Part shown: one piece after another, positions 29,118-37,885 of the stretch
Position numbering within the stretch: the stretch's first letter is position 1
Layout: each line of letters starts with the position of its first letter
NCBI RefSeq assembly: GCF_023516595.1
Contig: NZ_JAMGBG010000025.1
Span: 124,001 to 188,000, forward strand
Direction of reading: 5' to 3'
DNA length: 64,000 bases
Origin: Streptomyces neyagawaensis
Lineage (GTDB): Bacteria; Actinomycetota; Actinomycetes; Streptomycetales; Streptomycetaceae
Translations under genes and position numbers: made by a program
The notes under the pieces: model-generated
What the model was told of the DNA's origin: nothing
Seen by the model: the letters and a program-made list of their open reading frames with translations, nothing else
Databases searched by the model: none

Positions 29118-30605
29118 GTGGATCGCACAACCCAGCTCACAGCCCGCCGACCAGGCACGGGCGTCCGTCCTGAAGGCGCTGTATACGATCCGGGCCTCCG
29201 GGGAGGATCGCTGCACCGCGGGGCCGCCGAGGTGCTGGAAGGCAACTGGACGGGGGCGTCCACGGTGCCCTCCCACCGGCTGTACCCCCACCAGTGGTCG
29301 TGGGACTCGGCGTTCATCGCGATCGGGCTGCGCCATCTGTCGCAGCTGCGGGCGCAGACCGAGCTGGAGACCCTGCTCGACGCGCAGTGGGGGGACGGAC
29401 GGATCCCGCACATCGTCTTCAACCCCTCGGTGCCGCTGGAGGCGTACTTCCCGAGCCCCGACTTCTGGCGCTCCTCGACCGCGGGGCGCGCTGCGGGCGC
29501 CCCGCGCACCACCCAGACCTCCGGCATCGTGCAGCCGCCGGTGCACGCGCTGGCCGCGTGGCTGGTGCACCGCTCCGACCCGGGGCTCTCCCGGGCACGC
29601 GGCTTCCTGCCCCGGGTGTATCCGCGGCTCGCCGCCTGGCACCGCTATCTGCTGCACCGCCGGGACCTGGGCGGCGGCGGGCTGGCCTCGGTCGTCCACC
29701 CCTGGGAGCAGGGCATGGACAACAGCCCCGCCTGGGACGCGCCCCTGTCCCGGGTGGCCCCGGCCCCGGCCCGCTCCTTCCGCCGCGCCGACCTCGAGCA
29801 CGGCGCGGCCGAGGACCGGCCGACGGATCTGGACTACGGGCGGTACGTGCGACTGGCGACGGACTACCGGGACGGGGGATACGCCGACGGGCGGAGCGAG
29901 TTCGCCGTCGAGGACCCCGCCTTCAACGCCCTCCTCATCGCCTCCGAGCACGCCCTGGCCCGTATCGCCGCGGAGCTGGGGGCGACCGGCACGGCCCGCG
30001 ACGCCCGCGCGGAGCGGCTGACGGCGGCCCTGGTGGAGCGGCTGTGGGACCCGGCGGAGGAGATGTTCCTGTGCCGGGACGTCATCGGTGGCGGCCTCGT
30101 CCCCGAGCGCGGTGTCTCCGGACTGCTGCCCCTGCTCGTGCCCGGCCTGCCCCGCGAGATCGTCGCCGCCCTCGTGCGGACGGCGCACGGACCGCACTTC
30201 GGGCTCGGGGACACCACCCGGCTCGTGCCCTCGTACGACCTGCTGGGCGAGGCGTTCGATCCGCACCGGTACTGGCGGGGCCCGGCCTGGTTCAACACCA
30301 ACTGGATGCTGGAGCGGGGCCTGAGGCTCCACGGGGAGCTGGGGCGGGCGGACGCGCTGCGGTCGGCGCTGCTGGAGACCGCGGGCGCCTCCGGTTTCGC
30401 CGAGTACGTCGACCCGTACACGGGCGAGCCCTGCGGTGCCCTCGGTTTCAGCTGGACCGCCGCGCTCGCCCTCGATCTGCTGCATCAGGACGACCACGGC
30501 CGCCGAAGCGGCGACGGACCGGACCGCGACGACGACCGTCACCACGACAACCGGGCCGGATTCGATACGTGCGACATGAGTGACCAGGGAGGGGACCGGC
30601 GATGA
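29118..30605 (+). CDS. MGH1-type / GH63-like glycoside hydrolase
   Basis: 495 residues from a GTG with GGGGAG upstream. The (alpha/alpha)6 barrel shows LYPHQWSWDSAFIAIGL, HPWEQGMDNSPAWD and YWRGPAWFNTNWMLERGLRL, typical of GH63 mannosylglycerate/glucosylglycerate hydrolases, where Asp and Glu in these segments act in catalysis. No signal peptide, so intracellular. The stop overlaps the start of the debranching-like gene. Likely degrades a glucosyl or mannosyl compatible solute or small glycoside; substrate unproven. Confidence 0.85.
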   Translation: MDRTTQLTARRPGTGVRPEGAVYDPGLRGGSLHRGAAEVLEGNWTGASTVPSHRLYPHQWSWDSAFIAIGLRHLSQLRAQTELETLLDAQWGDGRIPHIVFNPSVPLEAYFPSPDFWRSSTAGRAAGAPRTTQTSGIVQPPVHALAAWLVHRSDPGLSRARGFLPRVYPRLAAWHRYLLHRRDLGGGGLASVVHPWEQGMDNSPAWDAPLSRVAPAPARSFRRADLEHGAAEDRPTDLDYGRYVRLATDYRDGGYADGRSEFAVEDPAFNALLIASEHALARIAAELGATGTARDARAERLTAALVERLWDPAEEMFLCRDVIGGGLVPERGVSGLLPLLVPGLPREIVAALVRTAHGPHFGLGDTTRLVPSYDLLGEAFDPHRYWRGPAWFNTNWMLERGLRLHGELGRADALRSALLETAGASGFAEYVDPYTGEPCGALGFSWTAALALDLLHQDDHGRRSGDGPDRDDDRHHDNRAGFDTCDMSDQGGDRR

Positions 30606-32542
30606 CGGACCGGCATCATCTGCTCGTGCGCGGCGGCACGTTCGCCGCCGTGGGCGACGGCGGCGACATCAGCGGGCGGCGGGGCGGCAGTTCCCCGGAC
30701 GGCTTGTTCGTACGGGACGCACGGCATCTGAGCCGGTGGCAGCTCACCGTCGACGGTGCCGTCCCCGAGACGCTCACCCCGGTCGGCGACGGCGACACCG
30801 CGCGGTGTGTGCTCGTCCCCCGGGGCGGGCGCCAGGAGCCGCCCGCGTACACGCTCTTCCGGGAGCAGGCCGTCTCCGACAGCGCGTTCGTCGAGGCGCT
30901 GCGCGTCACCAGCAACCGTCCGGTGCCGACGACGGTCCGGATCGCGCTCACGGTGGACGCCGACTTCACCGACCAGTTCGAGCTGCGCTCCGACTTCCGT
31001 ACGTACGCCAAGACCGGCGCCGTCAGAAAGCGTGAGGTCCTCGACGACGGGGTGGAGTTCAGCTACCGGCGCGGCGAGTGGCGGTCCTGCACGACGGTCA
31101 CGGCCGAGCCCGCGCCGGACGCCGTGGAGGAGACCGGGACGGGCGCGCGCCGCCTCGTCTGGGCGCTGGACCTCGAGCCGCACGGCTCGATGGAGCTGAC
31201 CCTGCGGGTGATGGCCCGCCCGCACGGCGACCGGCGGCCCCTGCGCGTACCGGCCTCCCCGGCCTCCGTGACGCACCAGGTCCTCGCCTCCGAGGGCGAG
31301 TTCATGGAGGGCATCGCCCTCCCGACCGGCTGGCCGGAGCTGGCCGCGGCCTGTTCGCGGGGCCTCGCCGATCTCGCCGCGCTCCAGGTCCCCGCGACCG
31401 GACCGGACGGCGAGAACCTCCGGGTGCCGGCGGCCGGGGTGCCGTGGTTCCTGACCCTCCTCGGCCGCGACGCGCTGCTGACGTCGCTGTTCACCCTGCC
31501 CTACCGCCCGGAACCGGCCGCCGCCACGCTCCTCGCGCTCGCCGCCACCCAGGCCACCGAGGTCGGCGTGGACGCAGTCGCCCAACCCGGCAAGATCGTC
31601 CACGAGGTGCGCCACGGCGAGCTGGCCCACTTCGGGCAGGTGCCGTACGGCCGCTACTACGGCTCGGTCGACGCGACCCCGCTGTTCCTGGTGCTGCTCG
31701 GCGCGTACGTGGAGCAGACCGGTGACGTCACCCTGGCCCGCCGACTGGAGCCGCAGGCGCGGGCCGCGATCGGCTGGATGCTGGACCACGGCGGCCTCAC
31801 CTCCCGCGGCTACCTCGTGTACCGCGCCGACCAGGGCGGTCTCTCCAACCAGAACTGGAAGGACTCCCCCGGCGCCATCTGCTCCGCCGACGGCAGCCGC
31901 CCGCCCGCCGGGCCGGTGATGGCGGCGGGCGCCCAGGGCTACGCGTACGACGCGCTGCGCCGCACCGCCGCGCTGGCCCGGACGGTCTGGGAGGACGAGG
32001 TCTACGCGGCGCTCCTGGAGCAGGCCGCCGGTGATCTCCGTGACCGTTTCCAGCGGGACTTCTGGATGCCGGAGCACGACTTCCCGGCGCTGGCCCTGGA
32101 CAGCGAGGGCCGCCGCACGGACGCGCTCGCCTCCGACGCGGGGCATCTGCTGTGGTCGGGGCTGCTGGACAAGGAGTACGGCAAGACCGTCGGCCGGCGG
32201 CTGCTCGAACCGGACTTCTTCTCCGGGTGGGGCGTGCGGACGCTCGCCTCGGGGCAGCCGGCGTTCCATCCGCTGTCGTACCACCGGGGATCGGTCTGGC
32301 CGCACGACAACGCCCTGATCACCCTGGGGCTGGCCCGGTACGGGCTGCACGACGAGGCCCGCACGGTCGCGGGCGGGCTGGTGGACGCGGCCACGGCCAT
32401 GGGGCACCGGCTGCCGGAGGTGCTCGCCGGGTGCGGCAGGGACACGCATCCGGAGCCGGTGCCGTACCCGCACGCGTGTGTGCGGGAGTCCCGGTCGGCG
32501 GCGGCGCCGCTGGCGCTGCTGACCGCGGTCGGGGGCGCGTAG
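30602..32542 (+). CDS. Glycogen-debranching-like protein (GDE N-terminal domain)
   Basis: 646 residues. An N-terminal beta domain typical of the GDE_N_bis type (SSPDGLFVRDARHLSRWQLT) is followed by an (alpha/alpha)6 GH15/GH133-like catalytic region: VPWFLTLLGRDALLTSLFTL, LSNQNWKDSPGAICSADGS and YHRGSVWPHDNALITLGLAR. Cytoplasmic. Translationally coupled to the preceding hydrolase. Annotated relatives are amylo-alpha-1,6-glucosidases, but the true substrate in actinobacteria is not established. Confidence 0.88.
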   Translation: MTDRHHLLVRGGTFAAVGDGGDISGRRGGSSPDGLFVRDARHLSRWQLTVDGAVPETLTPVGDGDTARCVLVPRGGRQEPPAYTLFREQAVSDSAFVEALRVTSNRPVPTTVRIALTVDADFTDQFELRSDFRTYAKTGAVRKREVLDDGVEFSYRRGEWRSCTTVTAEPAPDAVEETGTGARRLVWALDLEPHGSMELTLRVMARPHGDRRPLRVPASPASVTHQVLASEGEFMEGIALPTGWPELAAACSRGLADLAALQVPATGPDGENLRVPAAGVPWFLTLLGRDALLTSLFTLPYRPEPAAATLLALAATQATEVGVDAVAQPGKIVHEVRHGELAHFGQVPYGRYYGSVDATPLFLVLLGAYVEQTGDVTLARRLEPQARAAIGWMLDHGGLTSRGYLVYRADQGGLSNQNWKDSPGAICSADGSRPPAGPVMAAGAQGYAYDALRRTAALARTVWEDEVYAALLEQAAGDLRDRFQRDFWMPEHDFPALALDSEGRRTDALASDAGHLLWSGLLDKEYGKTVGRRLLEPDFFSGWGVRTLASGQPAFHPLSYHRGSVWPHDNALITLGLARYGLHDEARTVAGGLVDAATAMGHRLPEVLAGCGRDTHPEPVPYPHACVRESRSAAAPLALLTAVGGA

Positions 32543-32561
32543 CCGCGCGCCCGGGCGCGCC

Positions 32562-33782
32562 TCAGGGCAGGTCGACGAGGAGCCTGCCCGCTGTCTCCCT
32601 CGCCTCCGCCTCGGTGCCCGCCCAGGCCACGGTCGCGCCCGGCGCGGTCGGGGGCCGGTGGGCGGTCCAGGTGTCCCAGTAGCTGCGGATCTTGCCGTAG
32701 CGGTCGGGGACGAGGACGTGCGGCAGGGCGAGGAGCAGACCGAGGACATGGCCGTGGAGGCGGTCGGTGACGGCGACCCGGCCGGACGTCAGCAGGCGGC
32801 AGCCGCGCGCGAGTTGGAGGCGGGCGAGGCCGTCGTAGACGGCGAGGAGACCGGGGGCGGCCCCGACGGGGTCGCCCGAGGAGGCCCGGCACAGGGCGCG
32901 GGCCCGGCCCCGCCACAGGGTCTCCTTCGCCTGCCGCCACTCGGCGTCCGTGGCCTCGCGGGCCCAGTCGAAGACGTACGGGCCGCCGCACCGGCCGCCG
33001 AGCGCGCCCCGCACGGCGGGCGGGCCCTTCGCGGACTCCTTGTCCTCCCGGGCCAGCCAGACGACGTCATGGCTGGCCGCCCCGCCGGTCAGCGCGTCCG
33101 GGGGCACGGCGAACGCGAGGTCGGGCACGAGCAGCGCGGGCGCCTCGAAGACGGTGCGGCAGCGGTGCAGGCTGTGCCGGTCGCGCAGCAGCAGGGTGAG
33201 GTCGGGGTGGGCGTCGAAGACCCGGCGGGCGCGGGTGAGGTTGGTGTGGTCCGTGAAGTGCACGGACTGGGGCAGCTGGACGATCCGGCGGTCGGGGAAG
33301 TCACGCAGCACCCGCTCCCGCAGCAGCTGGCTGTCCTCCCAGAGGTCGCCGAGGGTGCCGCCGCCGGTCAGCATGATCGGCCCCTCCGGCACGCACGCCG
33401 CGAGGTGGGCGGCGTCGTACGACATCAGGTCGCAGGCGTAGCGCACCTCGGCGCCGAGCGCGGCGAGCAGGGCGCGCTGGCCGAGCCAGATCGCGCTGTC
33501 GCCGACGTTGGAGTTGAGCGGGGCTCCGATGACCGCGCACCGGGTGCCGACGGGCACGAGCCGGTCCAGGACGGTCAGGAGGTAGGAGACGTGGTGGGAG
33601 CAGTGCGGGACGTAGGACGGCGGGGGTGGGGGCGGCGCGGGGGGCGGGAACTGCCGGTTCGGCCGTGCGGCCGGTTTCCGCGCGGTACGGCGAGTGGGCC
33701 GCTCCGCCGTCTTCTTCGTCGTCTGCCTCGTCGTCTTCGTTGTCGTCTTCGCCGTCTTCGGGGTCTCGTTCGCTCCGCACAC
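32562..33782 (-). CDS. Polysaccharide pyruvyl transferase family protein
   Basis: 406 residues. The first 55 residues are a Lys/Thr/Arg-rich basic stretch (KTAKTTTKTTRQTTKKTAER) followed by a poly-Pro run, so the true start may lie further in. The rest matches PS_pyruv_trans: GAPLNSNVGDSAIWLGQRAL, MLTGGGTLGDLW and VAVTDRLHGHVLGLLLALPH. Such enzymes add ketal pyruvate from PEP to cell-surface glycans or teichoic acids. Convergent with the debranching-like gene. Alone, with no polysaccharide cluster nearby. Confidence 0.85.
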   Translation of the reverse strand: MCGANETPKTAKTTTKTTRQTTKKTAERPTRRTARKPAARPNRQFPPPAPPPPPPSYVPHCSHHVSYLLTVLDRLVPVGTRCAVIGAPLNSNVGDSAIWLGQRALLAALGAEVRYACDLMSYDAAHLAACVPEGPIMLTGGGTLGDLWEDSQLLRERVLRDFPDRRIVQLPQSVHFTDHTNLTRARRVFDAHPDLTLLLRDRHSLHRCRTVFEAPALLVPDLAFAVPPDALTGGAASHDVVWLAREDKESAKGPPAVRGALGGRCGGPYVFDWAREATDAEWRQAKETLWRGRARALCRASSGDPVGAAPGLLAVYDGLARLQLARGCRLLTSGRVAVTDRLHGHVLGLLLALPHVLVPDRYGKIRSYWDTWTAHRPPTAPGATVAWAGTEAEARETAGRLLVDLP

Positions 33783-33950
33783 CGAAGCGCGCTACCCGGA
33801 CATTTCCCCACTCATTCCGAGATGACGGAAACCGGCCGTACAACGACCGGAACGACCCGGAACGACGACGGAACGGGACAACAGGCCCTCGATCGTGGCC
33901 AGTTGTGGGCGCTTGGGCCGGGGGGCGGCAGCCGGGTGGCGGTGGCCGGG

Positions 33951-35159
33951 TCAGCCGCCGGAGGTGTCGAGTTCGGCGTCCTCGCCGACGCCCGCGCAGT
34001 CGTAGGGGTCCTTGAGCCAGCCGTCGGGGAGGACGACGCGGTTGTTGCCGGAGGTGCGGCCGCGGGGACCGTCGGCGCCGGCCGGCCACGGCTGGTCCAG
34101 ATCCAACTCGTCGAGGCCCGCACGGAGTTCGGCGAGGGAGGAGGTGATGGCGAGCCGCTTGCGCATCTCGGAGCCGACGGCGAAGCCCTTGAGGTACCAG
34201 GCGACGTGCTTGCGGAAGTCGACGACACCCTTGGACTCGCCCGCCCGTCTCCCGCCACCACCCTCAACCGGGGCCCTTTGGGCCGCCCCGCCATTTTCGA
34301 TCCACTCCCCGAGGAGGGTGGCGTGCCGGACCATGACGTCGGCCACCTCGCGCAGCGACGGGCGAGCGATGTCCTCGGTACGCCCCTCGAAGGCGGCGAC
34401 GAGATCGGAGAACAGCCACGGCCGGCCCAGGCAGCCGCGTCCGACGACGACTCCGTCGCAGCCGGTCTCGCGCACCATCCGCAGGGCGTCCTCGGCGGAC
34501 CAGATGTCGCCGTTGCCGAGCACCGGGATCTCGGGGACGTGCTCCTTCAGCCGGGCGATGGCGTCCCAGTCGGCGGTGCCGCCGTAGTGCTGGGCGGCGG
34601 TGCGGCCGTGCAGGGCGATGGAGGTGACGCCCTCCTCGACGGCGATCCGGCCGGCGTCGAGGAAGGTGATGTGGTCGTCGTCGATGCCCTTGCGCATCTT
34701 CATGGTGACGGGGAGGTCCCCGGCGCCGGAGACGGCCTCGCGGAGGATCGCGCGGAGCAGGTTCCGCTTGTACGGGAGGGCGGAGCCGCCACCCTTCCTC
34801 GTCACCTTCGGGACCGGGCAGCCGAAGTTCAGGTCGATGTGGTCGGCGAGGCCCTCCTCCGCGATCATGCGGACGGCCTTGCCGACGGTCACGGGGTCCA
34901 CGCCGTACAGCTGGATCGAGCGCGGCTTCTCGGTCGCGTCGAAGTGGATCAGCTGCATGGTCTTCTCGTTGCGCTCGACCAGCGCCCTCGTCGTGATCAT
35001 CTCGCTGACGAAGAGACCCTTGCCGCCGCTGAACTCCCTGCACAGGGTGCGGAAGGGCGCGTTCGTGATCCCGGCCATGGGGGCCAGGACGACGGGCGGG
35101 GTGACGGTGTGCGGACCGATCCGGAGGGGCGCGACGGCCGCGGTCGAGGGCGTGGACAT
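33951..35159 (-). CDS. dusB: tRNA-dihydrouridine synthase (DusB type)
   Basis: 402 residues from the ATG at 35159. FMN-binding TIM barrel: VVLAPMAGITNAPFRTLCRE, IDLNFGCPVPKVTRKGGGSA (with the catalytic Cys in NFGCP), TSIALHGRTAAQHY and VLGNGDIWS. Reduces uridines in tRNA D-loops with NADPH. A species-specific insert (ENGGAAQRAPVEGGGGRRAG) follows about residue 300. Upstream is the G-rich tandem repeat at 35203. Confidence 0.95.
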   Translation of the reverse strand: MSTPSTAAVAPLRIGPHTVTPPVVLAPMAGITNAPFRTLCREFSGGKGLFVSEMITTRALVERNEKTMQLIHFDATEKPRSIQLYGVDPVTVGKAVRMIAEEGLADHIDLNFGCPVPKVTRKGGGSALPYKRNLLRAILREAVSGAGDLPVTMKMRKGIDDDHITFLDAGRIAVEEGVTSIALHGRTAAQHYGGTADWDAIARLKEHVPEIPVLGNGDIWSAEDALRMVRETGCDGVVVGRGCLGRPWLFSDLVAAFEGRTEDIARPSLREVADVMVRHATLLGEWIENGGAAQRAPVEGGGGRRAGESKGVVDFRKHVAWYLKGFAVGSEMRKRLAITSSLAELRAGLDELDLDQPWPAGADGPRGRTSGNNRVVLPDGWLKDPYDCAGVGEDAELDTSGG

Positions 35160-35202
35160 TCCCCCATTGTCCCGCACGCCGGCCGAGCCCCGGCCCGGGG
35201 CC

Positions 35203-35280
35203 GGTGGCGGGGGTGGTGGGGGTGGTGGGGGTGGTGGGGGTGGTGGGGGTGGTGGGGGTGGTGGGGGTGGTGGGGATGGT
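35203..35280. repeat. GGTGGGGGT tandem repeat (G-quadruplex-prone)
   Basis: Six perfect 9-base copies from 35215 to 35268, flanked by degenerate copies on both sides. The + strand carries runs of five G separated by GGT spacers, so it could fold into a G-quadruplex. It lies between the divergent dusB and MFS genes, within about 45 bases of the dusB start. Confidence 0.85.
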
Positions 35281-35373
35281 GACGGTGGCAGTAGCGGTGT
35301 TGGTGGCAGTAGCGGTAGCGGGGGCGCACCCTCGCCCCGCCGATACCCCCTGCCCCCGTCGACACCCCAATTC

Positions 35374-35392
35374 ATTAGTTAGGCGCACTATT
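35374..35392 (+). promoter_or_regulatory. MarR-like operator / leaderless promoter of the MFS gene
   Basis: ATTAGTTAGGCGCACTATT contains an imperfect inverted repeat, ATTAGT and ACTATT around seven bases, ending 14 bases before the ATG at 35407. No Shine-Dalgarno precedes that ATG. Similar TTAG..GCGCACTA sites often control MarR-linked exporters in streptomycetes; no MarR gene is adjacent here. Confidence 0.4.
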
Positions 35393-35406
35393 GACTCGGG
35401 CGTACG

Positions 35407-36864
35407 ATGGAGGGCATGCCCGAGCTCAGCCGTCGCCATCGTCTGCTGGTGCTCGCGATCTGCTGCACCAGCCTCCTGATCGTGAGCCTGGACAACACCG
35501 TCCTCAACGTCGCCCTGCCCACCCTGCAACGCGACCTGGGCGCGAGCGTCGCCGGTCTCCAGTGGACGATCGACGCCTACACCCTGGTCCTGGCCTCGCT
35601 GCTGATGCTGGCGGGCTCCACGGCGGACCGCATCGGTCGCAAACGGGTCTTCATGGCGGGCCTCGTCGTCTTCACCATCGGCTCGGCGCTGTGCTCGCTC
35701 GCCCCGAACCTCGACGCGCTCGTCGTGTTCCGGATGGTGCAGGCGGTCGGCGGTTCGATGCTCAACCCGGTCGCGATGTCGATCATCACCAACACGTTCA
35801 CGGAGCCACGCGAGCGGGCCCGGGCGATCGGGGTGTGGGGCGCGGTGGTGGGCATCTCGATGGCGGCGGGGCCGATCATCGGCGGTGTCCTGGTGGAGTC
35901 GGTGGGCTGGCGCTCGATCTTCTGGATCAACCTCCCGGTCGGTCTGGCCGCCCTCGCCCTGACCTGGCGGTTCGTCCCGGAGTCCCGGGCGCCGAAGGCC
36001 CGCCGCCCCGACCCCGTGGGGCAGCTCCTGGTCATCGCGCTGCTGGGTTCACTGACGTACGCGATCATCGAGGCGCCGACAGCGCCCGTGGGGCGGACGC
36101 TGGTGTTCGGCGGTGTCGCCCTCGCCGCGCTGATCGGCCTGCTCCGGTACGAGCCGCGCCGGGACGAGCCCCTCATCGACCTGCGTTTCTTCCGTTCGGC
36201 GCCGTTCAGCGGGGCGACCGTGATCGCGGTCAGCGCGTTCGCGGCGCTCGGCGGTTTCCTGTTCCTGTCGACGCTGTACTTGCAGAACGTGCGCGGGCTG
36301 GACGCCCTGCACGCCGGGCTGTGGATGCTCCCGATGGCCTTCCTGTGCTTCGTGTGCGCGCCGGTCGCCGGGCGGCTGGTCGGCAGCCGGGGCCCACGGC
36401 TGCCGCTGCTCGTCGCGGGGGTGACGATGACCGCGAGCGGGGTGCTGTTCGCCGCGTTCGAGGCGGAGACGGCGAACGTCACCCTGGTCATCGGGTACGT
36501 GCTGTTCGGTATCGGCTTCGGCTTCGTCAACGCGCCCATCACCAACACGGCGGTCTCCGGCATGCCCCGCGCGCAGGCCGGTGTCGCCGCCGCGGTCGCC
36601 TCCACCAGCCGGCAGATCGGCCAGACCCTGGGGGTCGCCGTGATCGGGGCGGTGCTGGCGGCGGGCGTGGGGGCGTCCTCGTACGCCGAGTCGTTCGTGT
36701 CGGCGGCCCGCCCCGCGTGGTGGATCATCGCGGCCTGCGGCTTCGCCGTCCTGACCCTGGGCGCACTGACCACCGGCCCCTGGGCCCGCGCCACCGCCGA
36801 ACGCACGGCGGCCCGCCTGGAGTCCCCGGAGACACGGGACGCGGCGGGGGTCGGGGCGCCCTGA
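35407..36864 (+). CDS. MFS transporter, DHA2 (EmrB/QacA) drug:H+ antiporter type
   Basis: 485 residues, about 14 helices. Motif C-type DNTVLNVALPTLQRDL after the first helix, motif A-like GSTADRIGRKRVFMAGLVVF, and GGSMLNPVAMSIITNTFTEP place it in DHA2. The C-terminal tail is hydrophilic. Starts at ATG 35407 or 35416; the second has GGAGG only two bases away, too close to use well. Probably exports a hydrophobic drug or metabolite. Confidence 0.92.
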   Translation: MEGMPELSRRHRLLVLAICCTSLLIVSLDNTVLNVALPTLQRDLGASVAGLQWTIDAYTLVLASLLMLAGSTADRIGRKRVFMAGLVVFTIGSALCSLAPNLDALVVFRMVQAVGGSMLNPVAMSIITNTFTEPRERARAIGVWGAVVGISMAAGPIIGGVLVESVGWRSIFWINLPVGLAALALTWRFVPESRAPKARRPDPVGQLLVIALLGSLTYAIIEAPTAPVGRTLVFGGVALAALIGLLRYEPRRDEPLIDLRFFRSAPFSGATVIAVSAFAALGGFLFLSTLYLQNVRGLDALHAGLWMLPMAFLCFVCAPVAGRLVGSRGPRLPLLVAGVTMTASGVLFAAFEAETANVTLVIGYVLFGIGFGFVNAPITNTAVSGMPRAQAGVAAAVASTSRQIGQTLGVAVIGAVLAAGVGASSYAESFVSAARPAWWIIAACGFAVLTLGALTTGPWARATAERTAARLESPETRDAAGVGAP

Positions 36865-37020
36865 GGGCTGTCCCGAAAATGATCGCTGGGGTGCGGGATG
36901 ACCCGTCGGTCGTGTGCGTTGTTCAGCGATGGTGAGGTTGTGCGGTCGGGTGATGCCGAGCGTGGTGTGGTGGACGCCGTCGCCTTCCGGGCGGCAGTGA
37001 TCACTCCTGCCGAACGGAGA

Positions 37021-37782
37021 TCATCTCGCGCGGTGATCTCCACCCTGAGGGCCTGTCCATGTGGACTGCAACTCGCGGACTCGGGCACGGAAGACACGCC
37101 AGCGCCGCTCGTTGTCATGCACGAGCATCGCCGACTCCGCCATGAGGTCCGCCGCCCGGTCCAGCAGTTCGGAAGCCGAGTGCAGGTAGGCGGGCGACCG
37201 CCGTTCGCCTGTCAGGTCGGCCCGCAGTGCCGCCGGTGCGAAGTCGACCTCGGTCAGCACGTCCAGGGCGCGCCGCAGCAGCCGAGCGATCAGGGACTGC
37301 AGTGCAGCCGACTGCCAGTCATTGGAGATGATCCGGTGCCGTTCCCCGAGCAGGTCAGCCAGCGCGGGGTAGATGGCCAGGCTCCCCGCGATCTCCCACG
37401 CCTGCTCCATCGCCTGAGCCAGCCAGGCACCCGTCTGTTCGGCGTCATCCGCGACCTGTCGCACCTCACGCTTCAGCCGCTGCAATTCGGCCGGCTCGCC
37501 CTCACCCTCCATGAACAGGACTCCCGACTCGGCGACAAGTCCCGGGGCATTCAGGTCCTCCGCACCGGTGAACCCGACCGACGACGCCCGCTCCCCCACG
37601 GTGACCTCGCTCCACCGGTCGGCCAACGCCTTCAGCACCCGAGAGCGCGCCTGCAGCTCACCGGCCTGCCGCAAGGGCGCCTGAGAGTAGTACTCCTCAT
37701 GCTCGCGATGGAACCGTGCGAGATTGTCGATCAACAGGAGGAGCGACTCAGGAGGGCTGACCTGCGCTTCGTTCTCGGCCAT
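37021..37782 (-). CDS. Hypothetical helical protein
   Basis: 253 residues from the ATG at 37782; upstream in-frame GTG codons cannot be excluded because no clear ribosome site exists. The sequence is predicted mostly alpha-helical (ESLLLLIDNLARFHREHEEY, LQRLKREVRQVADDAEQTGA) with no membrane helix or recognised motif. Codon use is less G/C-biased than its neighbours, and the adjoining 36865-37020 stretch is non-coding, so it may be an accessory gene. Confidence 0.6.
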   Translation of the reverse strand: MAENEAQVSPPESLLLLIDNLARFHREHEEYYSQAPLRQAGELQARSRVLKALADRWSEVTVGERASSVGFTGAEDLNAPGLVAESGVLFMEGEGEPAELQRLKREVRQVADDAEQTGAWLAQAMEQAWEIAGSLAIYPALADLLGERHRIISNDWQSAALQSLIARLLRRALDVLTEVDFAPAALRADLTGERRSPAYLHSASELLDRAADLMAESAMLVHDNERRWRVFRARVRELQSTWTGPQGGDHRAR

Positions 37783-37885
37783 GCCGACAGTGTGCACCGC
37801 TCCCCCGTACACAGCTGTCAAGGCACACGCCCGCCGCAACAGATGCCGGCCATCCGTCACACATCAAAGGTTCCCTGCTACGGCG

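Noticed and set aside
35203..35350. CRISPR-like short repeats
   Set aside because: Nine-base contiguous units without unique spacers; simple tandem repeat.
36865..37020. GGCTGTCCCGAAAATGATCG looks like an IS5-family terminal repeat
   Set aside because: No partner inverted repeat, target duplication or transposase remnant could be found within the window.
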